Assembly: GCF_002750855.1 (NCBI RefSeq)
Contig: NZ_NWUC01000002.1
Span: 577,416 to 641,415, forward strand
Length of the DNA stretch: 64,000 nucleotides
DNA from: Neopararhizobium haloflavum
Lineage (GTDB): Bacteria; Pseudomonadota; Alphaproteobacteria; Rhizobiales; Rhizobiaceae
Direction of reading: 5' to 3'
The translations under genes and the position numbers were made by a program. Position 1 is the stretch's first letter, and each line of letters starts with the position of its first letter. The notes below the pieces were generated by a model. The model had not been told where the DNA came from. It saw only the letters and a list, made by a program, of their open reading frames with translations, and searched no databases. Shown piece after piece: positions 27,319 to 36,962 of the stretch.

Positions 27319-28835
27319 TGGACGTCCTGGCCAACATCCAGCTCGGCCTGCTGACGGCGGCGACGCTCGAAAATCTCGCCTACTGCTTCGTCGGCGTGAC
27401 GGTGGGGATGATCGTCGGCGTCCTGCCAGGTATCGGCCATCTCGCGGCAATCTCGCTCCTGATGCCGCTTACCTTTCATGTTCCGGCGACGGCTTCGCTC
27501 GTGCTTCTCGCGGGCATCTATTATGGGGCCCAGTATGGCGGTTCCATCGCTTCCATTCTCCTGAACCTGCCCGGCACGGCCTCGTCAGCAGTTGCCTGCC
27601 TCGATGGTTATCCGATGGCGCAGAAAGGCCGCGCGGGCGCCGCGCTGATGATCACGACGATCGCCTCCTTCTTCGGTAGCTGCCTTTCGATCGTTGTGCT
27701 CATCCTCATGGCACCGCCGCTGGCGCAACTGGCCCTCGCCTTCCATTCCGCCGACTATTTCTCGATGATGGTGCTCGGCCTGGTCGCTGCCGGCTCGATC
27801 AGCCAGGGCAAACCGCTGATGGGTCTTGCCAGCGTCATCCTCGGCCTCGCCATCGGTCTTGTGGGCATAGACGTCAACACCGGGAGCATGCGCTTCACCT
27901 TCGGCACTCCCGAGCTCTTCGAGGGCGTCAGCATCATCGTGATCGCCATGGCCCTGTTCGGGGTCGTCGAGGTCATCTCGAGCATTGGACGCACCGGCGA
28001 AGGCGCAAAGGTGCACGACGTGTCGTTCCGCTCGCTCATGCCGACACGCAATGAGCTGAGCCGGAGTTGGTGGCCCATGCTACGCGGCTCGGGGATCGGC
28101 GTCGGTGTCGGCGTTCTTCCGGGAACCGGCGGCGGGTCAATGGCATCTTTCATGGCCTATGCGGTCGAAAAACGGGTCTCGCGCACGCCGGAGGAATTCG
28201 GCAAGGGCAGCATCGCGGGCGTTTCGGCGCCCGAAGCGGCGAACAATTCGGCCGCTCAGTCTGCCTTCATCCCCACGCTGACGCTCGGCATCCCGGGCGA
28301 TGCGATCATGGCGCTGATGCTCGGGGCCCTCTTGATCCACGGCATCCAGCCGGGTCCGCGCGTCGTGACGGAAAGCCCGGAACTGTTCTGGGGACTGGTT
28401 GTCAGCTTCCTGATCGGCAATTTCTTCCTGCTGATCCTGAACATTCCGCTGATCAGGGTCTGGGTGCGCATCCTGCAGATACCCTACAAGGTGCTGTTCC
28501 CTTCGATCATCCTTCTCATCGCCGTTGGCGTCTACAGCGTGAACAGATCCACCTTCGACGTCATGCTCGTGGCGGGACTCGCCTTCGTCGGATTCTTGAT
28601 GATCCGCATAGGATTCGAGGCCGCGCCTTTGCTGCTCGGCTATATTCTCGGCCCGCTGCTGGAAGAGAACATGCGCCGCGCCCTCTTGGTCAGCCGAGGC
28701 GATTTCATGATTTTTCTCGAACGCCCGATCAGCGCCGTATTTCTCTTCTTTGCCCTGGCGATGCTCGCCTGGGTGGTATTTTCGTCACTTCGCACGCCGA
28801 AGCTCAATGAAACAAGTTCGGCCGAAAGCGGCTGA
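27318..28835 (+). CDS. tctA: tripartite tricarboxylate transporter large membrane subunit
   Basis: A 505-residue TctA family permease with about 11 membrane segments. Family motifs: VGVLPGIGHLAAISLLMPLTF, GIYYGAQYGGSIASILLNLPG, GVGVLPGTGGGSMASFMAYA, GVSAPEAANNSAAQSAFIPTL and TLGIPGDAIMALMLGALLIHG. ATG at 27318 overlaps the tctB stop. Forms the transport channel with TctB and receives ligand from TctC. Confidence 0.95.
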   Translation: MDVLANIQLGLLTAATLENLAYCFVGVTVGMIVGVLPGIGHLAAISLLMPLTFHVPATASLVLLAGIYYGAQYGGSIASILLNLPGTASSAVACLDGYPMAQKGRAGAALMITTIASFFGSCLSIVVLILMAPPLAQLALAFHSADYFSMMVLGLVAAGSISQGKPLMGLASVILGLAIGLVGIDVNTGSMRFTFGTPELFEGVSIIVIAMALFGVVEVISSIGRTGEGAKVHDVSFRSLMPTRNELSRSWWPMLRGSGIGVGVGVLPGTGGGSMASFMAYAVEKRVSRTPEEFGKGSIAGVSAPEAANNSAAQSAFIPTLTLGIPGDAIMALMLGALLIHGIQPGPRVVTESPELFWGLVVSFLIGNFFLLILNIPLIRVWVRILQIPYKVLFPSIILLIAVGVYSVNRSTFDVMLVAGLAFVGFLMIRIGFEAAPLLLGYILGPLLEENMRRALLVSRGDFMIFLERPISAVFLFFALAMLAWVVFSSLRTPKLNETSSAESG

Positions 28836-28857
28836 ACCTCTCGCAGGGAAAAGACAG

Positions 28858-29574
28858 ATGATGGGCAAGGCGGTCAGGACGATCGAGCGGGCGTCCGCTG
28901 AAACGGTGCGGGCGCTGGGCGAACAGGGCACGGCGACGGTGCATGAAGCACAGGGTCGCACAGGGCTGATGAAGCCACGTATCGGCGCCATCGTGCCGGG
29001 CGCCGCCATGGGCGGAAGTGCTGTGACGGCGCTTTGCGCACCCGGCGACAACTGGATGCTGCATGTGGCAATCGAGCTGATGCAGCCCGGTGACGTTCTG
29101 GTCGTCGCACCCACGTCGGAATGCCATGACGGCTATTTCGGCGACATCCTGGCCGAATTCGTCAGCCTGCGCGGCGGGGTCGGCGTGGTGCTCGACACGG
29201 GCGTGCGCGACGTTGCGGTCCTGCGCAAGCAGGGTCTGCCGGTCTTTGCCCGTGCCGTTTCGGCGCAAGGTACGGTCAAGGAAACGGTCGGCTCGGTGAA
29301 TGTCCCGATCGTGTGCGGCGGCGTCCTCGTGACACCCGGCGACGTCGTTGTCGGCGACGATGACGGCGTGGTGATCGTGCCCCGCCAGAGCGCCGACGAC
29401 GTGCTTGCCGCGGCCAGGGCGCGCGTCGAAAAGGAAGATGCCATGCGCGAACGGCTGCGGGCCGGCGATGTCACGCTCGACATCATCAATCTGCGCGAGA
29501 AGCTTGAGGCCCGCGGATTGCGCTATTTCGACGGCCCGCTCGACTGGAGTTCCAGCGATCCGACGAGGGATTGA
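28858..29574 (+). CDS. 4-carboxy-4-hydroxy-2-oxoadipate aldolase/oxaloacetate decarboxylase-like protein
   Basis: About 238 residues, of the HMG/CHA aldolase branch of the RraA family. GTATVHEAQGRTGLMKPRI is the LigK/ProA-type N-terminal signature, and VVLDTGVRDVAVLRKQGLPVFAR carries the catalytic Arg-Asp. These aldolases release pyruvate from 4-hydroxy-4-methyl- or 4-carboxy-4-hydroxy-2-oxo acids and also decarboxylate oxaloacetate. AGGGA precedes the ATG at 28858 (a second ATG follows directly). It lies 22 bases after tctA and five before the dehydrogenase, so it is probably in one catabolic operon. Confidence 0.85.
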   Translation: MMGKAVRTIERASAETVRALGEQGTATVHEAQGRTGLMKPRIGAIVPGAAMGGSAVTALCAPGDNWMLHVAIELMQPGDVLVVAPTSECHDGYFGDILAEFVSLRGGVGVVLDTGVRDVAVLRKQGLPVFARAVSAQGTVKETVGSVNVPIVCGGVLVTPGDVVVGDDDGVVIVPRQSADDVLAAARARVEKEDAMRERLRAGDVTLDIINLREKLEARGLRYFDGPLDWSSSDPTRD

Positions 29575-29579
29575 AGCAA

Positions 29580-30566
29580 ATGGCTGATAGCAATGTGCCT
29601 GATAGATTAAACATCGCCGTTCTCGACGACTACGCCGGGGTCTCGCAACAACTCGCGGACTGGTCAGGGCTCGGCGACATCACTGTTTTCAACGATACGA
29701 TCAAGGACGAGGCGCGCCTGATCGAATGGCTGAGACCATTTGACGTCATCTGCGTGATGCGCGAGCGCACGCCTATGCCGGCATCGGTCCTCAAGGCGTT
29801 GCCCAACCTCAAGCTGCTTGTCAGTACGGGCGTGCGCAACCTCTCCATCGATCTTGCCGCCGCCGCCGAGATGGGGGTCATCGTATGCGGTACCGAGTTG
29901 CGTGGAAACGCCACGTCGGAACTGGCGATGGCGCTGATCCTGGCTGCCAACCGCAGGGTCATTGCCGAGGCGGACAGCCTTCGAGCGGGCGGTTGGCAAA
30001 AGGGCCTCGGCCGCGATCTGGCGGGCCAGACGCTCGGGCTCGTCGGCCTCGGCAAGATCGGGGCGCAAATGGCGGCGCACGCGCGCGGGTTCGGCATGTC
30101 GGTCGTCGCCTGGTCTCAAAATCTCACGCAGGAACGCTGCGATGCCATCGGCGTCGAGCGCTGCGCCGATCTCCCGACGCTCATGCGCGTCAGCGACACC
30201 GTGTCCATCCATCTCGTTCTGTCGGACCGCACCCGCGGGCTCATCGACCGTGACGCGCTCGCCGCCGCCAAGGACGGCGCCGTTCTCGTCAACACATCGC
30301 GCGGTCCGATCATCGATCAGACTGCGCTGCTTGATGGCCTGCGCGCCGGCCGCCCGGCGCTCGCCGCGCTGGACGTCTTCGACGAGGAACCCCTTCCGAA
30401 AGGTCATCCGATCCTGGATCCAGCGCTCATCGAAAGCGGCCGGCTCATTCTCACGCCCCATCTCGGTTATACCACTGAACAGACCTTCAGCCTGTTCTAT
30501 CGCCAGACGGTAGAGGCGATCCGCGCATGGCGAGACGGAGCGCCGATACGCCAGATGGGTCTTTAG
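29580..30566 (+). CDS. D-isomer-specific 2-hydroxyacid dehydrogenase
   Basis: A 328-residue NAD(P)-dependent dehydrogenase. The nucleotide motif is LGLVGLGKIGAQMAAHARGF; catalytic Arg is in VNTSRGPIIDQ, Glu in ALDVFDEEPLP, and His in LTPHLGYTT, so the triad is complete. It probably interconverts a 2-hydroxy acid and 2-keto acid taken up by TctCBA or produced by the aldolase. ATG at 29580 with GAGGGA upstream is preferred over TTG at 29571. Confidence 0.9.
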   Translation: MADSNVPDRLNIAVLDDYAGVSQQLADWSGLGDITVFNDTIKDEARLIEWLRPFDVICVMRERTPMPASVLKALPNLKLLVSTGVRNLSIDLAAAAEMGVIVCGTELRGNATSELAMALILAANRRVIAEADSLRAGGWQKGLGRDLAGQTLGLVGLGKIGAQMAAHARGFGMSVVAWSQNLTQERCDAIGVERCADLPTLMRVSDTVSIHLVLSDRTRGLIDRDALAAAKDGAVLVNTSRGPIIDQTALLDGLRAGRPALAALDVFDEEPLPKGHPILDPALIESGRLILTPHLGYTTEQTFSLFYRQTVEAIRAWRDGAPIRQMGL

Positions 30567-30638
30567 GATACTGCAGTGGCCGACCTCGTGGGAGAGAATG
30601 CTGGTTCAGGTCCGATAGCTCCAGGTGAACGGCCGTAG

Positions 30639-31448
30639 ATGGAAAAGAGTGGAGATTTTGTCGAGGGCTTGGCCAAGGGCCTCTCCGTTCTCGAAGTTTT
30701 CGACAGGGCGCGGCCCGAAATGACCCTGTCGGAAGTCGCACGCGCGACCGGGATGTCGCCGGCGGCCGCTCGCCGCAGCCTTCATACACTCGTGACGCTC
30801 GGCTATATGCGTCAGGTTCAGCGGAAATTCGTGTTGAGCGCTCGCGTACTCAAACTCGCCGCCTCCTATCTCGACGCAGCGAATATCGAGGAGTTGCTGC
30901 TGCCAGAGCTGCGGCGGCTTGTCGGCTCGTTTGGCGACGCCGCTTCCGTCGCGGTCCTCGAGGGAGACGACGTTCTCTACGTCGCGCACTATTCGGAACA
31001 ACGCGCCAGCCGCATGATCGCCTCCGTCGGCACCGTCTATCCCGCCTACGCGACGTCGCTCGGCAAGGTCTTGCTTGCGTCGCTGAGCCGGGAGGCGCTC
31101 GCAGCCTATCTCGACCGCGTGGTGCTGCGTCCGCTGACAGACAGGACGATCTGCGACAACGCATTGCTCCGTGAAACGGTAGACACGGCGCGTACCGATG
31201 GCTTTGCGACTGCCCGCGACGAACTCGACTATGGCATCACGTCCCTTTCGGTGCCGGTGCGCGACCGGTTGGGCCGCACTGTCGCGGCGATCAACAGCTC
31301 CGGGTACACCGGGCGGCTGACGATCGACGAGATCGTTGCACGGCGACTGGATGGATTGCGCACCGCTGCGGCGCGCATCGGCCGGACGCTGGACAGTTAT
31401 CCACCGCTGCTGAATTCCTTCTTCAACCCCTCCATCTCCGAGCGATGA
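30639..31448 (+). CDS. IclR-family regulator
   Basis: A 269-residue IclR regulator: N-terminal winged helix MTLSEVARATGMSPAAARRSLHTLVTLGYM and C-terminal effector domain with YVAHYSEQRASRMIASVGTVYPAYATSLGKVLLA and DELDYGITSLSVPV. It resembles the PcaR/PobR group that senses aromatic or carboxylic acids. Located 72 bases after the dehydrogenase and overlapping the next membrane-protein gene by four bases, so it may regulate both. Confidence 0.87.
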   Translation: MEKSGDFVEGLAKGLSVLEVFDRARPEMTLSEVARATGMSPAAARRSLHTLVTLGYMRQVQRKFVLSARVLKLAASYLDAANIEELLLPELRRLVGSFGDAASVAVLEGDDVLYVAHYSEQRASRMIASVGTVYPAYATSLGKVLLASLSREALAAYLDRVVLRPLTDRTICDNALLRETVDTARTDGFATARDELDYGITSLSVPVRDRLGRTVAAINSSGYTGRLTIDEIVARRLDGLRTAAARIGRTLDSYPPLLNSFFNPSISER

Positions 31449-32803
31449 ATGACCCGAGCGCGCTTGGCGCGGCCAGAACCATCATCAACGGAATGATCGC
31501 CGTCACGGCACTCGTCCTTATTCTGGCGCAGATTCTTGCTCTGTCGCCTCCTCAGATCGTGTGGCCAAGCCTTTTCGCCATCTATTTCAGCGTGAATGTG
31601 CGGGAGCTGAAAAAGAGCGGATCGGTCATCCTCGCCATTGCGGTGATGGCTGGCGGCGCGGCGGCCATCCTGAACAATTTCCGTCCACATTCGGCATTCG
31701 AGCAGACCGGGTTCTTCTTCGCGCTACTGGTCCTGCTGCAGTCCCTCGCCCGCATCGCAAGCCGATCTTCGGACGTGGTCCAAGGCGCCCAGTTCATCGT
31801 TTCGCGCGCGCCGGGACGGCGCTATCTCTTCGTCTCTCTCGGGACCCATCTGCTTGCGCTCTTCCTCCAGATCGGCAGCATGGTGCTGGTCATGTCGCTG
31901 CTGGCGGGCCGTTTTCGCGATGCCGGCGAGGCGTTGACGCGGTCCCTCGCCCTCGCCGCCATGCGAGGTTTCGCCTGCACAGCGATGTGGTCGCCCCTTT
32001 CGATGTCGATCCTGGTGATCTTTTCGAACATCGACGGCATCAGCTTCTTGGAAATCCTGCCGTTCGGTCTTGCCGGCTCAGCGCTTTACATCATGGCGGG
32101 CTATCTTGCCGACAGGCGCGGGCCTCAAGGCACTGCGCCGCCGTCTGCGACAAGCGGCAACCAACGCGGCGCACTGCTGCGGGTCCTGGCCCGCATCCTG
32201 TTCCTTTTTGCCATCGCCGTTGTCGCGATCGCTCTCTTTGACCTTCCACTGATCGAGGGAATCTTTCTGGCAGTCTTCACCCTCACCATTGCCTGGCGGC
32301 TGGCCGAATGGCTGACAAAGGGCGAGCGGCGATCGACCGTGCGGGAACTGTCGCTTTCAGCTGGCGCCATGGTGAACGAGCTCGCCATCATCTGTGGCGC
32401 CACCATGATCGGCGTGATCGCTGCCGATCTCGTTCAGAACCAGTCCGGCGTGGTTCAGGCACTGGGTTCGGGAGAGGCCGCCGCCATCGTATCCTTCCTG
32501 CCCGGCATCGTTTTCGCCGGTGGGACCGCAGCCATCAATCCGCTGGCATCAGTGACCATCGCGGCGAGCATACTCGATCCCATCTGGCCGCCAGGCGCCA
32601 AGATATGGCTGGCGATCGCGTTGAGCTGGGGATGGACGATCACCGCGTGTGGCACGCCTTTCACCGCGAACATGCTCGTCTCGTCCCGATTGATCGGCCG
32701 CAGTTCGAGCGCGCTCGCCTATGGCTGGAATGGACGGTTCACGGCATACACGGTCCTCGCCGCGGGTATGCTCGCCGCCCTCGGTGTGCTCATCTACTCC
32801 TGA
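31445..32803 (+). CDS. polytopic membrane protein, possible ion-transporter-superfamily carrier
   Basis: A 452-residue protein with roughly 11-12 hydrophobic helices and no domain I recognise with certainty. Two related halves seem present, each with a glycine-rich helix pair, and the conserved-looking stretches MRGFACTAMWSPLSMSILVIFS and ITACGTPFTANMLVSSRLIGR resemble the re-entrant loops of ion-transporter (IT) superfamily carriers such as DcuC/DASS proteins. It overlaps the IclR gene by four bases (ATGA). Substrate unknown; the context favours an organic acid. Confidence 0.6.
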   Translation: MNDPSALGAARTIINGMIAVTALVLILAQILALSPPQIVWPSLFAIYFSVNVRELKKSGSVILAIAVMAGGAAAILNNFRPHSAFEQTGFFFALLVLLQSLARIASRSSDVVQGAQFIVSRAPGRRYLFVSLGTHLLALFLQIGSMVLVMSLLAGRFRDAGEALTRSLALAAMRGFACTAMWSPLSMSILVIFSNIDGISFLEILPFGLAGSALYIMAGYLADRRGPQGTAPPSATSGNQRGALLRVLARILFLFAIAVVAIALFDLPLIEGIFLAVFTLTIAWRLAEWLTKGERRSTVRELSLSAGAMVNELAIICGATMIGVIAADLVQNQSGVVQALGSGEAAAIVSFLPGIVFAGGTAAINPLASVTIAASILDPIWPPGAKIWLAIALSWGWTITACGTPFTANMLVSSRLIGRSSSALAYGWNGRFTAYTVLAAGMLAALGVLIYS

Positions 32804-32839
32804 AGCGCCATTTATTGCAGCCCACATCCTGGACACCGA

Positions 32840-33784
32840 ATGATCAACCTGACCGCATGCAGATATTTTCTGGAGGTGCTCCACCTCGGATCCATCCGGC
32901 TTGCTGCGGATCGCCTGCATATTTCTCCCTCGGCAATCAGCAGACAGATCGCAAAATTGGAGAGGGAGTTCGGCGACACATTGCTCGATCGGCGCGCGAA
33001 CGGAGTCCAGCTGACCGAGGCGGGCAAACTGGCGGCAAACCATTTTGCGACCATCCTCGACCAGGTCGATCTTATCAGGGGCGAAATCTCGGATCTGAGG
33101 AAGCTGAAATCCGGCAGCGTCTCCATTGCGACGGTCGATGGAATCACCGACCCCTATTTGTCGGAGCAGATCCTCGCATTTCGCAGGAAGTTCCCGGCCG
33201 TGGATTTTCGCATGCGCATCCGGGGGCGTGAGCGCGTTCTGGAGGCCCTCGAAAAACACATGTGCCAGATCGGGTTCGTCTACGACCACTTCTCGCATCC
33301 CATGATCGAGATCGTGGGACAGTGGCGGCAACCGCTTCTCGCCCTGGTCCCTCCTTCTCATGCGCTTGCGGACGGCAGACCTTTGCAATTGTCGGACCTG
33401 GCCGGCTTCGATTGCGTGATACCCGACGACAGCTACGGCATCCATCATCTGCTCAACCGGGCCTTCCGGAAGTTCGCAGGCCGAACCAGGCCGATCATGG
33501 TTGCGGATCAGCTGCACTTTCTGATCCGCCACGCGATACGTTCCAACGCGATTGTCTACGTTCCCCTTCAGGCCGCATTGCGTGAGGTGGAAGCAGGCGA
33601 ACTCGTTCCGCTGAACCTGGATTGCCCGGATTTCGAGCATCGATTCATCTATGCGATCGTGCGCCGCGATCAGCGACGCTCGCCTGCATGCGACGCCTTC
33701 ATCAACATGCTGACGTCCAATTTCTCCACGTACGAGAATTCGGATGCCAGCATGCTGGAACGTCTGCGGGCACGTCAGGCGTGA
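32840..33784 (+). CDS. LysR-family regulator
   Basis: A 314-residue LysR protein. The helix-turn-helix is GSIRLAADRLHISPSAISRQIAKLEREFGDTLLDRR; the effector domain starts near GSVSIATVDGITDPYLSEQI. The gene runs into the convergent ridA gene, overlapping by ten bases. The ridA, amidase and TRAP genes nearby are the likely targets, but no operator is obvious. Confidence 0.87.
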   Translation: MINLTACRYFLEVLHLGSIRLAADRLHISPSAISRQIAKLEREFGDTLLDRRANGVQLTEAGKLAANHFATILDQVDLIRGEISDLRKLKSGSVSIATVDGITDPYLSEQILAFRRKFPAVDFRMRIRGRERVLEALEKHMCQIGFVYDHFSHPMIEIVGQWRQPLLALVPPSHALADGRPLQLSDLAGFDCVIPDDSYGIHHLLNRAFRKFAGRTRPIMVADQLHFLIRHAIRSNAIVYVPLQAALREVEAGELVPLNLDCPDFEHRFIYAIVRRDQRRSPACDAFINMLTSNFSTYENSDASMLERLRARQA

Positions 33785-34260
33785 AGCTCGATCGTGATGT
33801 CAGCTTCAACAGGAGCGTTCAGCCCTAGCTCGTGCTGGGTCAGCGCTGCGCGGGCGTGCTTGCCATTTTCTTCTCCCCATAGCTCCACGAAGAGATCGGA
33901 CGCGCCGTTCAGCACGCGGTGCGGTTCGGTGAAACCCGAAGCGCAAGAGACGTATCCGATCATCTTCACGATCCTCTTCACTCTGTCGAGATCACCGAGG
34001 ACCGCCTTCATCATCGCCAGGTGATTGATCGCCATCAGGCGGGCGGAGGCATACCCTTCTTCGATGGTCAGGTCCGATCCGACCTTGCCCACATATGGCA
34101 GCACATCGTTGTCGTTCTCGTCGGGCTGAGTGCCCAGCGTTCCCGATGTGTACAGAATGTTCCCGACCACGACCCCTGGAACGTAATTGCCGATCGGCTT
34201 CGGCCTGCGGGGTAGAATGATCCCCATATCCTTGAGGCGTGCTTCCGTGGAATGCGGCAT
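33775..34260 (-). CDS. RidA/YjgF-family protein
   Basis: A 161-residue Rid-family protein, probably an enamine/imine deaminase or a related hydrolase. IGNYVPGVVVGNILYTSGTLG at the N-terminus and the C-terminal HARAALTQHELGLNAPVEADITIE with the conserved arginine are visible. Longer than RidA proper (about 130 residues), with a YjgH/Rid-subfamily look. Convergent with the LysR gene and divergent from an amidase; together they suggest degradation of a nitrogenous compound. The 281 bases between ridA and the amidase gene hold no gene that I recognise. Confidence 0.85.
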   Translation of the reverse strand: MPHSTEARLKDMGIILPRRPKPIGNYVPGVVVGNILYTSGTLGTQPDENDNDVLPYVGKVGSDLTIEEGYASARLMAINHLAMMKAVLGDLDRVKRIVKMIGYVSCASGFTEPHRVLNGASDLFVELWGEENGKHARAALTQHELGLNAPVEADITIELHA

Positions 34261-34541
34261 CGATTAGGCTCCCATTTTTGCGTTGTGAGGACGGCAGCCT
34301 ATGGAATCCGACGCTTGTGGCGAGCGCACAAAGGGCAACGCAGCGTTGCCTTTCCGGCATCTTCGCTATTCGAGACCCTACCCACGAATGACAAATATCC
34401 CTTTAAAAACAATGGCTAAACGAGGAACCGCGTTCGATGGTACACCTGATCGTTGCCGCACCTCCGTGCGCTCGCCAGTAGAAGGGCAGGAATATTCTCG
34501 TATGGTCACAGAACGGTGTCACAGCATCAGGGGCCTGCGAA

Positions 34542-35921
34542 GTGTTCTCAAAACCACTGTCGGAGATCGCAGCGGAGATTCGCGACGGCGACACAAATCC
34601 TTCAGATTTGTTGCGCGCCGCGTCGGAGCGCTACGACGCGACAGAGGGGAGGCTGAACGCCTATCGGACCTGGGCCGGCGAACGCGCAGCAAAGCAGGCC
34701 ATCGCCGTGGACACGCTGGTGGCGTCGGGCATTGATCTCGGCCCGCTGATGGGCATTCCGATCTCGGTCAAGGATCTCTTCGGCGTGCCGGGCCTTTCGA
34801 CTTACGCCGGCACGAATGCGGCCTTTCCTCGTGAATGGGAAGCCGCCGGTCCGGTGGTTCGCGCCGTCCAGTCACAAATGGGGATCGTGACTGGAAAGAC
34901 GCACACGGTTGAATTCGCCTTCGGTGGTCTGGGCACGAATCCGCATTCCGGTACTCCGGTCAATCCGTGGTCAGCCCCCGATGCGCCGAGGATACCCGGC
35001 GGATCAAGCGCCGGGGCCGGCGTGTCGTTGGCGCAGGGTTCCGCGCTGCTCGCGCTCGGGACGGACACGGCGGGATCGGTCCGCATTCCGGCGTCCTTCA
35101 CCGGCCAGACCGCGTTGAAGGTCACGCATGGTCGCTGGTCGCTTCAAGGGATCATTCCCTTGTCGCCGTCGTTGGACACGCCCGGGCTCCTGGCGCGAAC
35201 GATCGCGGATCTAGCCTACGGTTTCGCAGCGATCGACGTCGAGAGCGCGGCAGACATCGCCCCTATCCAGATGCATGGTCTTCGCATCGGCGTCATTCAG
35301 AATATGGTCTGGGATGATATCGATTCCTCGATTGCCGAGAACACCCAGCGATCGCTTCAACTCGTCGAGAAGGCAGGGGCGCATCTGAGTAAGGCCAAGC
35401 TGGCGTGTGTGGATGAGGCGCTGACGATCTTTCGCGCAGGCGGCCTAGCGGCGCCTGAACTTCGCGCGTTTCTCGATCGCAATTTCCCCGAACGGATCGA
35501 GCAGCTCGATCCATCGGTGCTGGCACGCGTCGAAGCGGCGGATGGCATCACGGCCTCCGATTATCTGCAGCGCATCGTCAATCTGGCCCAGTATGCCCGG
35601 ACGGCCGGGCAGGTTTTCGACACGGTCGACCTGCTCGTTTCCCCGACAATCCCGATTACCGCACCGACAATCGCCGATGTCGCGGATCGGGACACCTATC
35701 AGCGGGCGAACATGATGGCCCTGCGCAACACAGCCCTCGTCAATCTTTTTGGATGGTGCGCCGTCACGCTGCCCACCGGGCTGGACGCCTTTGGCATCCC
35801 GTCCGGACTGCAAGTCATCGCACCGCCCAAGCAGGAACACCGCCTTCTGTCAGCTGCGCTGGCGATGGAACACGTCATCGGATCCGGTCCGGAGATACTG
35901 GGGAAAGCGCCTTTGGCCTGA
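34542..35921 (+). CDS. amidase (amidase-signature family)
   Basis: A 459-residue amidase. The Ser-cisSer-Lys triad is complete: Lys in MGIPISVKDLFGVPG, cis-Ser in PGGSSAGAGVSLAQG, and nucleophile Ser in LALGTDTAGSVRIPAS. Hydrolyses a carboxamide; the substrate is not predictable. The start is probably GTG at 34542 with AGGGG upstream. It precedes a TRAP operon by 36 bases, suggesting the amide is imported and hydrolysed. Confidence 0.92.
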   Translation: MFSKPLSEIAAEIRDGDTNPSDLLRAASERYDATEGRLNAYRTWAGERAAKQAIAVDTLVASGIDLGPLMGIPISVKDLFGVPGLSTYAGTNAAFPREWEAAGPVVRAVQSQMGIVTGKTHTVEFAFGGLGTNPHSGTPVNPWSAPDAPRIPGGSSAGAGVSLAQGSALLALGTDTAGSVRIPASFTGQTALKVTHGRWSLQGIIPLSPSLDTPGLLARTIADLAYGFAAIDVESAADIAPIQMHGLRIGVIQNMVWDDIDSSIAENTQRSLQLVEKAGAHLSKAKLACVDEALTIFRAGGLAAPELRAFLDRNFPERIEQLDPSVLARVEAADGITASDYLQRIVNLAQYARTAGQVFDTVDLLVSPTIPITAPTIADVADRDTYQRANMMALRNTALVNLFGWCAVTLPTGLDAFGIPSGLQVIAPPKQEHRLLSAALAMEHVIGSGPEILGKAPLA

Positions 35922-35957
35922 TCCGCCCTTCGAAGCCCTAGAACCACAGGAGAGACC

Positions 35958-36944
35958 ATGAGACTTTTCAGCAAAGCGATCATTCTGGCCGTAGGCGCCT
36001 CGATCAGCGGCATGGCCCATGCCGCCGATTTCAGCTTCACCTTCGCTCACGTCCTCACTGAAGACACCCCCAACGCCCGCGCGGCCGTTGTGTTCAAGGA
36101 GGAAGTCGAAGAGAACTCCGATGGTCGGATCGAGATCAATATTCGCCCGGCCGCTCAGCTGGGCGGGGACGTCGAGATCATCGAACAGACCCAGATGGGC
36201 CTCGTCCATATAGCAATACCGCCGACGGGCAATCTCGCGAACTTCAACGAGCAGATGTATCTGTTCGATCTGCCGTTCCTGCTCAGCGATGAAGCGGCCA
36301 TGAAGCGGGTTCTCGACGGCGAAGTCGGAACCGAGCTGCTTGCGACGCTTGACGGAAACAACCTGCATGGCATCGCGATGTGGGGCGCCGGATTTCGGCA
36401 TATGACCAACAACATTCGCCCGATCAACGGTCCGGACGACCTCAGCGGCATCAAGATGCGGACCTTGCAGGCTCCGACCATCCTGGCGACCTACCGAGCC
36501 TATGGCGCGAACCCGACCGCAATGGCCTATGTCGAAGTCTACAACGGCCTTCAGCAGGGCGTCATCGAGGGGCAGGAAAATCCCCTGGCCAACATCGCCT
36601 CGATGAAGTTCTACGAAGTGCAAGATTACATGACGCTGACTAGCCACGCGTACCACACCTACGCTGCGGTCATGAACAAGCAAGCTTGGGACAGTCTGCC
36701 CGAGGATCTACAGACCGTCGTTGAAGACGCGATGATTGTAGGCCGCGACGCCGCCCGCAAGTTCACCCAGGAAGACGAGTCCAAGATCCTTGCGGACATC
36801 GAGGATCAGATCGAGATCCAGGAGCTTTCGGCGGAAGGTCGCGAGGCCTTCATCGAAGCCTCCAAGCCGATCTACGACGAGTTCCGCGAGAAGGTGACGC
36901 CGGCGCTGATGGACAAAGCGATCGCCCTGGCAAACGGCGAATAA
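35958..36944 (+). CDS. TRAP transporter periplasmic binding protein (DctP), amidase-linked
   Basis: A 328-residue DctP protein. The signal peptide MRLFSKAIILAVGASISGMA ends near AHA-AD; TFAHVLTEDTPNARAAVVFKEEVEENS and the ligand-binding IKMRTLQAPTILATYRAYGANP with its conserved Arg are typical. An AGGAGAGACC site precedes the ATG. It feeds the downstream QM permease. Confidence 0.93.
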   Translation: MRLFSKAIILAVGASISGMAHAADFSFTFAHVLTEDTPNARAAVVFKEEVEENSDGRIEINIRPAAQLGGDVEIIEQTQMGLVHIAIPPTGNLANFNEQMYLFDLPFLLSDEAAMKRVLDGEVGTELLATLDGNNLHGIAMWGAGFRHMTNNIRPINGPDDLSGIKMRTLQAPTILATYRAYGANPTAMAYVEVYNGLQQGVIEGQENPLANIASMKFYEVQDYMTLTSHAYHTYAAVMNKQAWDSLPEDLQTVVEDAMIVGRDAARKFTQEDESKILADIEDQIEIQELSAEGREAFIEASKPIYDEFREKVTPALMDKAIALANGE

Positions 36945-36962
36945 GCGTAGGAGGGCGCGGAC

